Shown here: positions 1 through 8,893 of the stretch, piece by piece
Layout: each line of letters opens with the position of its first letter
Position numbering within the stretch: position 1 is the first letter of the stretch
Source: Stutzerimonas stutzeri
Lineage (GTDB): Bacteria; Pseudomonadota; Gammaproteobacteria; Pseudomonadales; Pseudomonadaceae
Direction: 5' to 3'
Assembly: GCF_000590475.1 (NCBI RefSeq)
Contig: NZ_CP007441.1
Coordinates: 4,409,032-4,473,031, forward strand
Length of the DNA stretch: 64,000 bases
Made by a program: the position numbers and the translations under genes
Notes under the pieces: model-generated
Told to the model about the DNA's origin: nothing
The model's database searches: none
Seen by the model: only the letters and a program-made list of their open reading frames with translations

Positions 1-1034
1 ATTGGTACGACCGCCACGGCCGCAAGGATCTACCCTGGCAGCAGGGCATCACGCCGTATCGGGTCTGGGTGTCGGAGATCATGCTGCAGCAGACCCAGGT
101 CAGTACCGTACTCGGCTACTTCGATCGCTTCATGGACGCGCTGCCAACGGTTGAAGCATTGGCAGACGCTGCCGAAGATGAAGTGCTGCACCTGTGGACC
201 GGCCTGGGCTACTACAGTCGCGCGCGCAACCTGCACAAGACCGCCAAGCTGATCGTTGCCGAGCGTGGCGGCGAATTTCCGCAGTGCGTCGACCAGCTCG
301 CCGAGCTGCCCGGCATCGGCCGCTCCACCGCTGGCGCCATCGCCAGCCTGAGCATGGGCCTGCGCGCGCCGATACTCGACGGCAACGTCAAGCGTGTGTT
401 GGCCCGCTACGTCGCGCAGGACGGCTATCCCGGTGAACCGAAAGTCGCCAGACAGCTCTGGGACGTGGCCGAATGCATGACCCCGCAAGCGCGTGTCAAT
501 CACTACACCCAGGCGATGATGGATCTCGGCGCGACGCTCTGCACACGTAGCAAGCCCAGCTGTCTGCTCTGCCCGTTGAAGAGTGGCTGTCGCGCCCATC
601 TGCTCGGCCGCGAAACCGAGTTTCCAGTCCCCAAACCGCGCAAGGCCTTGCCGCAGAAGCACACCCTGATGCCACTGCTGGCCAACCATGAAGGCGCCAT
701 CCTGCTCTATCGCCGCCCGCCCACGGGCCTCTGGGGCGGGCTTTGGAGCCTGCCGGAGCTGGACGATCTGGCCGCGCTCGATCCACTCGCCGCACGGCAT
801 GCCCTGCAGCTGCAGCAGCGCCACGAGCTGCCCGGCCTGACCCATACCTTCAGCCATTTCCAGCTGGCCATCGAGCCCTGGCTGATCAGAGTGAAGTCCG
901 AGGGCGACGCCGTGGCCGAGCCAGACTGGCTCTGGTATAACCTCGCCACCCCGCCGCGACTGGGGCTCGCCGCCCCGGTGAAGACGCTGCTCAAGCGCGC
1001 CGCCGCTGAATTGAACGCAGGAGAGATGTCATGA
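1..1034 (+). CDS. mutY: A/G-specific adenine DNA glycosylase MutY (5' end outside window)
   Basis: MutY removes adenine mispaired with 8-oxoguanine or G in base excision repair. The frame is open from base 3 and codes through the window edge, so the N-terminus is missing. Visible features are the catalytic Glu in SEIMLQQTQV, the helix-hairpin-helix ELPGIGRSTAGAIA, the catalytic Asp in PILDGNVKRVLARY, and a four-Cys iron-sulfur loop with spacing C-x6-C-x2-C-x5-C (near 540-590). The C-terminal third is the NUDIX-like 8-oxoG recognition domain (LLYRRPPTGLWGGLWSLPE). The stop codon overlaps the yggX start (ATGA), so the two are translationally coupled, as in other Pseudomonas. Confidence 0.97.
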   Translation, partial: WYDRHGRKDLPWQQGITPYRVWVSEIMLQQTQVSTVLGYFDRFMDALPTVEALADAAEDEVLHLWTGLGYYSRARNLHKTAKLIVAERGGEFPQCVDQLAELPGIGRSTAGAIASLSMGLRAPILDGNVKRVLARYVAQDGYPGEPKVARQLWDVAECMTPQARVNHYTQAMMDLGATLCTRSKPSCLLCPLKSGCRAHLLGRETEFPVPKPRKALPQKHTLMPLLANHEGAILLYRRPPTGLWGGLWSLPELDDLAALDPLAARHALQLQQRHELPGLTHTFSHFQLAIEPWLIRVKSEGDAVAEPDWLWYNLATPPRLGLAAPVKTLLKRAAAELNAGEMS

Positions 1035-1303
1035 CCCGCACCGTGAACTGCCGCAAATACAAAGAAGAACTGCCTGGCCTGGATCGCCCGCCTTATCCGG
1101 GCGCGAAAGGCGAGGATATCTACAACAACGTGTCGAAGAAGGCCTGGGACGACTGGCAGAAACACCAGACCATGCTGATCAACGAGCGTCGGCTGAACAT
1201 GATGAACGCCGAGGACCGCAAGTTTTTGCAGGCCGAGATGGACAAATTCCTCTCCGGCGAAGAGTACGCCCAGGCCGAAGGCTACGTACCGCCGAGCGAA
1301 TGA
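1031..1303 (+). CDS. yggX: Probable Fe(2+)-trafficking protein YggX
   Basis: A 90-residue protein of the YggX family, which protects iron-sulfur clusters and is linked to oxidative-stress resistance. The N-terminus MTRTVNCRKYKEELPGLDRP and the later LINERRLNMMNAEDRKFL and YVPPSE segments are characteristic, and the length is normal for the family. It overlaps the mutY stop by four bases and probably shares its mRNA. The pairing is sensible because MutY carries an iron-sulfur cluster, but a direct functional link is inference. Confidence 0.96.
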   Translation: MTRTVNCRKYKEELPGLDRPPYPGAKGEDIYNNVSKKAWDDWQKHQTMLINERRLNMMNAEDRKFLQAEMDKFLSGEEYAQAEGYVPPSE

Positions 1304-1435
1304 TGCGCTGACCGAAGCGAGTCAAGCCCTGCGCAAGGCTCGCTCCAACGGCGCATCGCCGTGGCCCGGAACGCTCACCGGAACATGGTCACAACGCTAA
1401 ACGCCCGTTCTGACTAAATATTTTCCCGGCCGCGC

Positions 1436-1464
1436 TTGACAGGCAAAAGCCAAATCCGTCTAAT
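1436..1464 (+). promoter_or_regulatory. Sigma-70 type promoter for tRNA-Phe
   Basis: A consensus -35 box TTGACA (1436-1441) is followed after 17 bp by TCTAAT (1459-1464), one base from consensus. The predicted start lies near 1471, about five bases before the mature tRNA 5' end. This is the clearest promoter in the window. Confidence 0.75.
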
Positions 1465-1475
1465 AGCGCCCCGTT

Positions 1476-1551
1476 GCCCAGGTAGCTCAGTCGGTAGAGC
1501 AGGGGATTGAAAATCCCCGTGTCGGCGGTTCGATTCCGTCCCTGGGCACCA
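1476..1551 (+). tRNA. tRNA-Phe (GAA)
   Basis: A 76-nt cloverleaf with acceptor stem GCCCAGG/CCTGGGC, D arm with TAGCTCAGTCGGTAGAGC, anticodon stem GGGGA/TCCCC around loop TTGAAAA (anticodon GAA at 1509-1511), T arm GGCGGTTCGATTCCGTC, and an encoded CCA end. The restriction-modification genes begin about 110 bp downstream. tRNA genes are common integration sites, but no direct repeat of the tRNA 3' end was noticed beyond the island. Confidence 0.98.
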
Positions 1552-1562
1552 CTAATACCGAG

Positions 1563-1597
1563 AACCCCAAGCGAAATTAACCTCCTTGGGGTTTTTT
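1563..1597 (+). terminator. Rho-independent terminator after tRNA-Phe
   Basis: Nine-base stem AACCCCAAG (1563-1571) pairs with CTTGGGGTT (1585-1593) and runs into a T tract. It separates the tRNA transcript from hsdM. Confidence 0.85.
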
Positions 1598-1664
1598 ATT
1601 GCCTGCGATTTGTGCCAGCGGCCCGCTATGATCCAGCCGGCACTTCACGGAATAGCTGCCCGCC

Positions 1665-3119
1665 ATGTTTGAACAGGCCTTCAAGAACATCGACGACATC
1701 CTGCACAAGGATGCCGGCTGTACCAGCGAGCTCGACTACACCGAGCAAACCTCCTGGCTGCTTTTTCTCAAATACCTCGACGCGCTGGAGCAGGAAAAAG
1801 CTGTAGTGGCCGAGCTGGAGGGTAAGTATTACCTCTATATCCTCGACCCTGAATACCGCTGGGAGCGCTGGGCTGCGCCGAAGACCCCGGAAGGCCAGAT
1901 CGACCATAACAGCGCCCTGACCGGCGATGACCTCAAGGATTTCGTCAATACCAAGCTGTTTCCCTACCTGCATGGTTTCAAGCAGAAGGCCGAAGGTCCG
2001 GACACCATCCAGTACAAGATCGGCGAGATATTCGGCGAGCTGAAAAATCGCATCCAGAGCGGCTACAACCTGCGCGAAGTGCTGGAAATCGTAGACGGCC
2101 TGCGCTTCGGCTCGCAGACAGAGAAACACGAGCTCTCGCACCTCTATGAAGTCAAGATCAGAAACATGGGCAACGCCGGGCGCAACGGTGGTGAGTACTA
2201 CACCCCGCGCCCGCTGATCCGCGCCATGATCAAGGTGGTCAATCCGCACATCGGTCAGCGCATTTACGACGGCGCGGTCGGATCGGCAGGCTTTCTCTGC
2301 GAAGCCTTCGATTACCTCAGCAGCCAGCCGAACCTGACCACCCGCCAGCAGGAAACCCTGCAAAAGCACACCTTCTATGGCAAGGAGAAAAAGAGCCTCG
2401 CCTACGTCATCGCCATCATGAACATGATCCTGCATGGCATCGAAGCGCCGAACATCATTCACACCAATACCCTGACGGAAAACCTCAGCGATATTCAGGA
2501 CAAGGACCGCTTCGACATCGTGTTGGCCAACCCGCCGTTTGGCGGCAAGGAACGCAAGGAAGTCCAGCAGAACTTCCCGATCAAGACTGGTGAGACCGCT
2601 TTCCTGTTTCTCCAGCACTTCATCAAGATCCTCAAGGCCGGCGGCCACGGCGCGGTGGTCATCAAGAACACCTTCCTCAGCAACAGCGACAACGCCTCGG
2701 TCAGCTTGCGCAAACTGCTGCTGGAAAGCTGCAACCTGCACACCGTGCTCGACTGCCCGAGCGGCACCTTCCAGGGCGCGGGCGTGAAGACCGTGGTGCT
2801 GTTCTTCACCAAGGGTGCGCCGACGCGCAAGGTCTGGTACTACCAACTCGACCCCGGTCGCAACATGGGCAAGACCAACCCGCTAGCCGACACTGACCTG
2901 GCTGAATTTATCGAGCTGCAAAAATCCTTCGCCGATTCGGCGAAGAGTTGGAGTTTGGATGTCGCTAGCATAGATACGACGAGCCGTGACCTGTCGGTGA
3001 AGAATCCCGTTGTTGGCGAGGGTATAACTCATCGCAGCCCGCAGGCGATCATGGAGGAGATTGCGATGCTGGATGCTGAAAGCCTGCATGCCCTAAACAG
3101 AATTAAGGCCATGCTATGA
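1665..3119 (+). CDS. hsdM: Type I restriction-modification system, DNA methyltransferase subunit HsdM
   Basis: An N6-adenine methyltransferase subunit of 484 residues. The N-terminal HsdM helical domain (FEQAFKNIDDILHKDAG) leads into the SAM-binding motif I variant DGAVGSAGFLCEAF and the catalytic NPPF motif in LANPPFGGKE (Asn near residue 289). With HsdS it forms the modification enzyme; HsdR adds restriction. Its stop overlaps the hsdS start (ATGA), indicating coupled translation. It is the first gene of an hsdM-hsdS-rhuM/fic-hsdR operon just downstream of tRNA-Phe. No good ribosome binding site is evident before the ATG. Confidence 0.96.
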   Translation: MFEQAFKNIDDILHKDAGCTSELDYTEQTSWLLFLKYLDALEQEKAVVAELEGKYYLYILDPEYRWERWAAPKTPEGQIDHNSALTGDDLKDFVNTKLFPYLHGFKQKAEGPDTIQYKIGEIFGELKNRIQSGYNLREVLEIVDGLRFGSQTEKHELSHLYEVKIRNMGNAGRNGGEYYTPRPLIRAMIKVVNPHIGQRIYDGAVGSAGFLCEAFDYLSSQPNLTTRQQETLQKHTFYGKEKKSLAYVIAIMNMILHGIEAPNIIHTNTLTENLSDIQDKDRFDIVLANPPFGGKERKEVQQNFPIKTGETAFLFLQHFIKILKAGGHGAVVIKNTFLSNSDNASVSLRKLLLESCNLHTVLDCPSGTFQGAGVKTVVLFFTKGAPTRKVWYYQLDPGRNMGKTNPLADTDLAEFIELQKSFADSAKSWSLDVASIDTTSRDLSVKNPVVGEGITHRSPQAIMEEIAMLDAESLHALNRIKAML

Positions 3120-4276
3120 AAGCGGGTTGGCAACGTAGACCACTAGGGGAGCTTGCTGAGCTGAAGGGAAGAATCGGTTGGCGAGGTCTCACAGCGAAGG
3201 AGTACACCAAAACCGGGCCTTTGTTTCTGTCAGTGCACTCGCTCAACTACGGTGACTATGTCGACTTTCGCGACGCGTTTCATATCAGCCAAGAGCGGTA
3301 TTTTGAAAGCCCTGAAATCATGCTTAAAGAAGGCGACGTGCTGATCTGCAAGGACGGTGCAGGAATAGGGAAAGTAGGCGTCATAGGAGCACTTCCAGAT
3401 AACGCGACCATTAATTCGTCGCTCCTTCTCATCCGAAGCGGCTCATCGATTCTCCCTAAATTCCTGTTTCGGTGTCTTTCTAGCCCGTACTTCCAAGAGA
3501 TTGTAGATTCACGGCTAAACGGGGCAACCACTCCGCATTTATACCAGCGTGATATCACAGAGTTCCCTGTTGTTCTCCCTCCGGTTCCTGAACAACAGCG
3601 AATCGTCGCCATTCTCGACGAAGCCTTCGACAACATCGCCAAGGCCCGCACCAACGCTGAAAAAAACTTGAAAAACGTCCGCGAGCTGTTTGGAAGCCAT
3701 GCACATTTTGTTTTCGCACAACGCGGTTCGAGTTGGCGAATTAAGACGCTGGATCAGATCGCCACAAATCTGGATAACAAACGCATCCCGATCACAAAAA
3801 GTGATCGCAAGCCCGGCAAGTACCCCTACTACGGGGCATCCGGAATCGTTGATTATGTTGCTGAATACATATTCGACGGCGACACGCTGTTGGTCTCCGA
3901 AGACGGTGCCAACCTTCTTGCGCGCTCAACGCCAATCGCCTTCCCTGCCTCTGGTAAGTACTGGGTCAATAACCACGCCCATATCTTGAAGTTTGAAGAC
4001 ATGGCCACTCAGCGTTTTGTGGAGTTCTACCTCGAAAACATCAAGCTGGACGAATATATAACCGGCGCGGCCCAGCCAAAGCTCAACCAGAAGGCCTTAA
4101 ATTCTATTCCGATACCGATACCTGATTCAGTGGCCGACCAGATGCTTGTTGTAATCACACTTGAGCAAGTAGCCGCCGAAACCCAACGCCTCGAATCCAT
4201 CTACCAGAAGAAGCTCACCGCGCTCGACGAACTGAAGCAATCGCTGCTACACCAAGCCTTCAGCGGCCAGCTATAA
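3116..4276 (+). CDS. hsdS: Type I restriction-modification system, specificity subunit HsdS
   Basis: The 386-residue target-recognition subunit has the usual two half-site domains. The first TRD covers about residues 1-170 and ends at the conserved helix containing PPVPEQQRIVAILDEAFD. The second TRD (about 200-340) ends in the matching helix LDELKQSLLHQAFSGQL, which spaces the two recognition domains. The first TRD coding stretch (about 3150-3560) looks less GC-rich than its neighbours, as expected for swapped recognition domains. The recognised sequence cannot be read from the protein. It overlaps hsdM by four bases. Confidence 0.95.
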   Translation: MKAGWQRRPLGELAELKGRIGWRGLTAKEYTKTGPLFLSVHSLNYGDYVDFRDAFHISQERYFESPEIMLKEGDVLICKDGAGIGKVGVIGALPDNATINSSLLLIRSGSSILPKFLFRCLSSPYFQEIVDSRLNGATTPHLYQRDITEFPVVLPPVPEQQRIVAILDEAFDNIAKARTNAEKNLKNVRELFGSHAHFVFAQRGSSWRIKTLDQIATNLDNKRIPITKSDRKPGKYPYYGASGIVDYVAEYIFDGDTLLVSEDGANLLARSTPIAFPASGKYWVNNHAHILKFEDMATQRFVEFYLENIKLDEYITGAAQPKLNQKALNSIPIPIPDSVADQMLVVITLEQVAAETQRLESIYQKKLTALDELKQSLLHQAFSGQL

Positions 4277-4300
4277 CTGCATTGAGGCAAGGAGCACACA

Positions 4301-5293
4301 ATGAATAAAGCACAACAGGAGCTGGTGATCTTTCACGAGGCGGGCCAGCCCGTCGAGGTTCGGCTGGATGCCGGGCGCGATACGGTGTGGATGACTCAGC
4401 GACAGATGGCGGAGCTGTTCGAAACGTCACCTGAGAACGTGCTGATGCACCTGAAGAACATTTTTCGAGAGGAGGAATTGGCGGAAGGGGCAACTACTAA
4501 GGATTTCTTAGCAGTTCGGACCGAAGGTAAGCGGCAGGTCCAACGCCAGCTCAAACACTACAACCTCGACGCCATCATCTCGGTGGGCTATCGAGTCAGT
4601 TCCAAGCGTGCGGTGTCCTTCCGCCAATGGGCCACACGCTTGCTACGCGAACACCTTACCCAAGGCTACACCCTCAATCGCCAACGCTTCGAGGCCAATG
4701 CCCTGGAATTGGAAGCCGCACTGCAGCTGGTGAGAAAAGCGGCGCAAAGCCCCGAGTTACTCAGCGACACCGGCCGTGGCCTGGTGGATATCGTCACCCG
4801 TTATGCGCAGACCTTCCTCTTGCTTCAGCGGTATGACGAAGGCCTGCTGACCGACCCGCCCACTATCGACGGCGGCGCGCTGCCTACGCTGGACGAAGCG
4901 CGCCAGGCGCTGGCTGGTTTGAAAGCCGAGTTGATAGCTCGCGGCGAAGCCACCGAGCTATTCGCTCTGGAACGCGGCGACGGGCTGGCGGGCCTACTGG
5001 GCAATCTGGATCAGACGGTGTTCGGCGAACCGGCCTACCCCAGCGTGGAGGCCAAGGCTGCCCATCTGCTGTATTTCGTGATCAAGAATCACCCGTTCGC
5101 AGACGGCAACAAGCGCAGCGGGGCGTTTCTGTTCGTGGACTTTCTCAACCGCAATGGGCGCCTGCTGGACGCAACAAACCAGCCAGTGATCAACGATATC
5201 GGCCTTGCCGCCCTCGCTTTGCTCGTAGCGGAGTCAGACCCGGCGCAGAAAGACACGCTGATTCGCCTGATCATGAACATGCTCGCGGGTTGA
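4301..5293 (+). CDS. RhuM-Fic/Doc fusion protein inside the restriction-modification operon
   Basis: A 330-residue two-domain protein. Residues about 15-130 match the RhuM family (VWMTQRQMAELFETSPENV, then LDAIISVGYRVSSKRAVSFRQWAT). The C-terminal half is a Fic/Doc domain with HPFADGNKRSG starting at His264; GNK in place of GNG is closer to Doc-like than to classic AMP-transferring Fic motifs. Fic enzymes move a nucleotide or phosphate onto target proteins; which activity applies here is unknown. It sits 24 bp after hsdS and 65 bp before hsdR, with an AAGGAG ribosome binding site (4290-4295), so it is probably co-transcribed. No separate small antitoxin gene was seen beside it. Confidence 0.9.
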   Translation: MNKAQQELVIFHEAGQPVEVRLDAGRDTVWMTQRQMAELFETSPENVLMHLKNIFREEELAEGATTKDFLAVRTEGKRQVQRQLKHYNLDAIISVGYRVSSKRAVSFRQWATRLLREHLTQGYTLNRQRFEANALELEAALQLVRKAAQSPELLSDTGRGLVDIVTRYAQTFLLLQRYDEGLLTDPPTIDGGALPTLDEARQALAGLKAELIARGEATELFALERGDGLAGLLGNLDQTVFGEPAYPSVEAKAAHLLYFVIKNHPFADGNKRSGAFLFVDFLNRNGRLLDATNQPVINDIGLAALALLVAESDPAQKDTLIRLIMNMLAG

Positions 5294-5358
5294 TTCCGCC
5301 TTCTAAACCCACGCCGCAGAGGGGTATGCTCCGGGCATGATGCCAAAAGGATATTGCC

Positions 5359-7692
5359 GTGAACGAAGCTGAAACCCGCGCTGAACATATCGACCCCGCG
5401 TTGCGTGAAGCCGGCTGGGGCGTGGTCGATGGCAGCCGCGTACAACGCGAGTTTCAAATCACTCATGGCCGCATCCAGGGTGCGGGGCAACGCGGCAAGG
5501 CGGAGATCGCCGATTACGTATTGGTATACCGCAACACTCAGCTGGCCGTGATCGAGGCGAAAGCCTTGGACAAGCATTACACCAAGGGTGCAGGACAGGC
5601 CAAATGCTATGCCAGGAAGCTGGCAATCCGCTTCACCTACGCAACCAATGGCCAGCGTATCTACGCCATCGACATGCACACCGGTGCTGAAGGCGACTTG
5701 CTCAGCTTCCCCACGCCCGAAGAGCTTTGGAACCTGACCTTTGCCGAGCACAACGAATGGCGCGAGCGCTTCGCGGCCATTCCGTTTGAAGACAAGGGAG
5801 GCACCTGGGGTGCGCGCTACTATCAGGACATTGCGATCAAGCGGGTGCTGGAAGCAATCGCAGCGCAGCAGTCGCGAATTCTGCTGACGCTGGCGACCGG
5901 CACAGGCAAGACCTTTATCGCCTTTCAGCTGGCCTGGAAGTTGTTCAGGAGCCGCTGGAATCTCAAGCGCGACGCCCAGCGTCAGCCACGCATTTTGTTC
6001 CTGGCGGACCGCAACATTCTCGCGGATCAGGCTTACAACTCGTTTTCGGCCTTCCCCGAAGACGCGCTGTTGCGCATCGCGCCGGATGGAATTCGTAAAA
6101 AAGGCAAGGTGCCGAAGAACGGCAGCATCTTTTTCACCATTTTCCAGACCTTCATGAGCGGGCCGAACGGCACGCCGTACTTTGGCGAGTACCCAGCGGA
6201 TTTCTTCGATTTCATCATCATCGATGAATGCCACCGTGGCGGCGCCAACGACGAGGGCAACTGGCGCGGCATCCTTGAATACTTCGCACCGGCAGTTCAA
6301 CTCGGCCTGACCGCCACGCCCAAGCGCAAGGACAACGTCGACACCTATGCCTACTTTGGCGAGCCGGTGTATGTGTATTCGTTGAAGGAAGGCATCAACG
6401 ACGGTTTCCTCACGCCGTTCAAGGTCAAGCAGATCGCTACAACGCTTGATGAGTACGTGCATGTGCCAGGCGACGGAATAGTCGTCCAAGGCGAGGTAGA
6501 GGCGGGACGGCGCTATCTCGAGGCGGACTTCAATCGAGTCATCAAGATTCCGGAGCGGGAAGCCTATCGGGTCAAGTTGTTCATGGAGCAGATCGCGCCG
6601 AACGAGAAGACGCTGGTGTTCTGCGCCACCCAACAGCATGCGCTGGAAGTACGTGACCTGATCAACCAGATGAAGCGCAGCAGCGAGCCGGATTACTGTG
6701 TGCGGGTGACCGCCGATGATGGTGCGCGAGGGGAAGAACACCTGCGGCATTTTCAGGATAACGAGAAGACCATACCAACCGTTCTCACGACTTCGCAGAA
6801 ACTCTCCACCGGCGTGGATGCGCGCAACGTCCGCAATATCGTGCTGATGCGGCCAGTGACCAACATGATTGAGTTCAAGCAGATCATCGGTCGTGGTACG
6901 CGCTTATTCGATGGCAAGGATTACTTCACTATTTATGACTTCGTGAAGGCTCATCACCTATTCAGTGACCCCGAGTGGGATGGCGAACCGATAGAACCTG
7001 CCGAGACCGGAGGCGTCGGTACCGGCGAGGAGCGAGGCGGCTATAAACGCGAACCCAGGCCGCCAACATCGCCTCGCGATCCACGCCCGGACGTGATAGA
7101 GGTCCGACTTAGCAACGGTTCGGTGCGCCGCATTAAGAGCATGATGGCGACGATGTACCTCGGCGCCGATGGCAAACCGATGTCTGCTGCGCAGTTCCTA
7201 GAAAATCTATTCGGCAATCTGCCGGAATTTTTCAAAGATGAGGACGAACTACGCGGGCTATGGAGCGCCCCGGATACTCGCACTTCGCTCCTGCAAGGCC
7301 TGGCTGAACGCGGCTTTAGCAACGAGGTATTGCACGAAATGCAGCGCATCATCGACGCCGAGCATAGTGATCTGTTTGATGTGCTGACGTACGTCGCCTT
7401 CTCCATCGAACCGCAGACTCGAGAAGAGCGCGCCAGCAGAGCTCGCAGCACGCTGCATGGGCAATTCACAGACAAGCAAGAAGCCTTTCTTGACTTCGTA
7501 CTGTCGCAGTACGTGAAGGAGGGTGTGGAAGAGCTGGGGCTGGAGAAGCTCTCCCCTTTGTTGAAGCTTCGATACAAGAATGCGATCAGCGATGCAGTTA
7601 CAGAATTGGGGAGGCCCGAGCTGATCAGGAACCTGTTTTTTAGCTTCCAACAGCATCTTTATCGCGCGCAAGGGAGCGTCATCCAGCCGTAG
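5359..7692 (+). CDS. hsdR: Type I restriction-modification system, restriction subunit HsdR
   Basis: A 777-residue ATP-dependent translocase/endonuclease starting at GTG with AAAAGG upstream. The N-terminal nuclease domain has a PD-(D/E)xK pattern (ADYVLVYRNTQLAVIEAKA). The superfamily 2 helicase core has Walker A ATGTGKT near residue 179, Walker B DECHRGG near 289, and the TATP motif near 318, then QIIGRGTRLF. The C-terminal 200 residues resemble the EcoEI-type HsdR C-terminal domain. It needs HsdM and HsdS to cut unmodified DNA. The frame is intact, so the system is likely active. Confidence 0.95.
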   Translation: MNEAETRAEHIDPALREAGWGVVDGSRVQREFQITHGRIQGAGQRGKAEIADYVLVYRNTQLAVIEAKALDKHYTKGAGQAKCYARKLAIRFTYATNGQRIYAIDMHTGAEGDLLSFPTPEELWNLTFAEHNEWRERFAAIPFEDKGGTWGARYYQDIAIKRVLEAIAAQQSRILLTLATGTGKTFIAFQLAWKLFRSRWNLKRDAQRQPRILFLADRNILADQAYNSFSAFPEDALLRIAPDGIRKKGKVPKNGSIFFTIFQTFMSGPNGTPYFGEYPADFFDFIIIDECHRGGANDEGNWRGILEYFAPAVQLGLTATPKRKDNVDTYAYFGEPVYVYSLKEGINDGFLTPFKVKQIATTLDEYVHVPGDGIVVQGEVEAGRRYLEADFNRVIKIPEREAYRVKLFMEQIAPNEKTLVFCATQQHALEVRDLINQMKRSSEPDYCVRVTADDGARGEEHLRHFQDNEKTIPTVLTTSQKLSTGVDARNVRNIVLMRPVTNMIEFKQIIGRGTRLFDGKDYFTIYDFVKAHHLFSDPEWDGEPIEPAETGGVGTGEERGGYKREPRPPTSPRDPRPDVIEVRLSNGSVRRIKSMMATMYLGADGKPMSAAQFLENLFGNLPEFFKDEDELRGLWSAPDTRTSLLQGLAERGFSNEVLHEMQRIIDAEHSDLFDVLTYVAFSIEPQTREERASRARSTLHGQFTDKQEAFLDFVLSQYVKEGVEELGLEKLSPLLKLRYKNAISDAVTELGRPELIRNLFFSFQQHLYRAQGSVIQP

Positions 7693-7896
7693 CGGCTTCT
7701 CACCATTTCTTTAGCGACTCGCTTGCCGAGTCCAGAGATAGCGACGCCCGCTTTGCCTCTCTGGGCCGGAAGGCTACAGCCGTGTCAGCCGCTCTGACTT
7801 AATTCTAGGCTAGGCTGATACCGGCGTGACGGGGCCGATCGTCCTGACTGCATCAATCCGCTAAGGAAGGCTTAACGCAGCGCAAGGAGCAAAGCA

Positions 7897-8676
7897 GTGC
7901 GGAAGGTTCTCTCGATTCTGATGATCTGGTTACTGCTCGCTGTAGCGCAGGCCAGTGCAGCGCAATGGCGCTTCGTAACCGAAGACTTTCCCCCGTTTAC
8001 CTACCCTGCCGATACCTCGGCCAATACGTATGCCGGCGTCGCTGCGGGCGGCCCTCTGGTGGAAGTGGTGCAAGCGGTGTGCGCACGTTTGCAGCAGGAC
8101 TGCGCGATCACCTTGTATCCCTGGCGGCGAGCGCTGCGGCTGGCCGAACAGGGCCAGGCGGATGGCATCTTCACATTGGTGAGCTCGCCCCAGCGGCAGC
8201 AGATATTTCACATCACCCGAATGTTGGTGACCTCTCGCTACAGCGTCTTTGCTCGCGACGACAATACGTTTGTCTTCAGCCAACCGACCGACATGGCTGG
8301 CCGGCAGGTCGGTGTCTACGGTCCTTCCGGAACCTCCTATATCCTGTCCGAACGACTCAAGGCGGTGCCTGACGTGCACCTGCATGTGACTGCAGACAAC
8401 CGGCGCCTGTTGCGCATGCTGGCGTCCGGACGCTTCGGCAAGAAGGGGGTGGCGGTGCTCAATCAGGACGTGGCGTGGCACCTGATCGAAGACGAGCACC
8501 TCGTGGGATTGCGCGAGGCGGGCGAAATGGGTCCGATCACCTATGGCATCGGGTTGTCGCGCAGCACCATAAGCGAGGCGCAGTTCAAGGCGTTCGAGCA
8601 AGCGCTGGACGAGGCGATAGCCGACGGTACGGTGCCCGCGATCTTGCGCCGTCACCAACTTGAACCCGCCTACTGA
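7897..8676 (+). CDS. Periplasmic solute-binding protein, family 3 (orphan)
   Basis: A 259-residue protein with a cleavable signal peptide (hydrophobic segment IWLLLAVAQASA before AQWRF) and a family 3 solute-binding fold (TEDFPPFTYPADTS, YPWRRALRLAEQGQADGIFTLV). The start is GTG with AAGGAG upstream. There is no permease or ATPase gene next to it, so it may serve a distant transporter or act as a sensor input. The ligand cannot be told from sequence. A related orphan gene lies at 23145-23903. Confidence 0.85.
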   Translation: MRKVLSILMIWLLLAVAQASAAQWRFVTEDFPPFTYPADTSANTYAGVAAGGPLVEVVQAVCARLQQDCAITLYPWRRALRLAEQGQADGIFTLVSSPQRQQIFHITRMLVTSRYSVFARDDNTFVFSQPTDMAGRQVGVYGPSGTSYILSERLKAVPDVHLHVTADNRRLLRMLASGRFGKKGVAVLNQDVAWHLIEDEHLVGLREAGEMGPITYGIGLSRSTISEAQFKAFEQALDEAIADGTVPAILRRHQLEPAY

Positions 8677-8893
8677 GCCAATCCCTAGCGACTCAACCGA
8701 CCAACAGGGTGACGGCCCGGGCGAGCCTGCGCCGGGGGGCCAGTGCCGGATTCTGCAAGACATTTTCCTGGGCATCCGCAGGTTCTGGTGAGTATTCGAC
8801 GCCAAATCACCGTCTACCCTTCAAATAGCAGTTTTGCTTCGGGAGCCTTAGCGCGTTTCCGTCCCACCCGCCCACCGGAGGCCAGCAACCCCT

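Noticed and set aside
5089..6750. 553-codon open frame antisense to hsdR and the RhuM-Fic gene
   Set aside because: It has no recognisable domain and lies opposite well-conserved coding sequence; high GC makes long antisense frames common.
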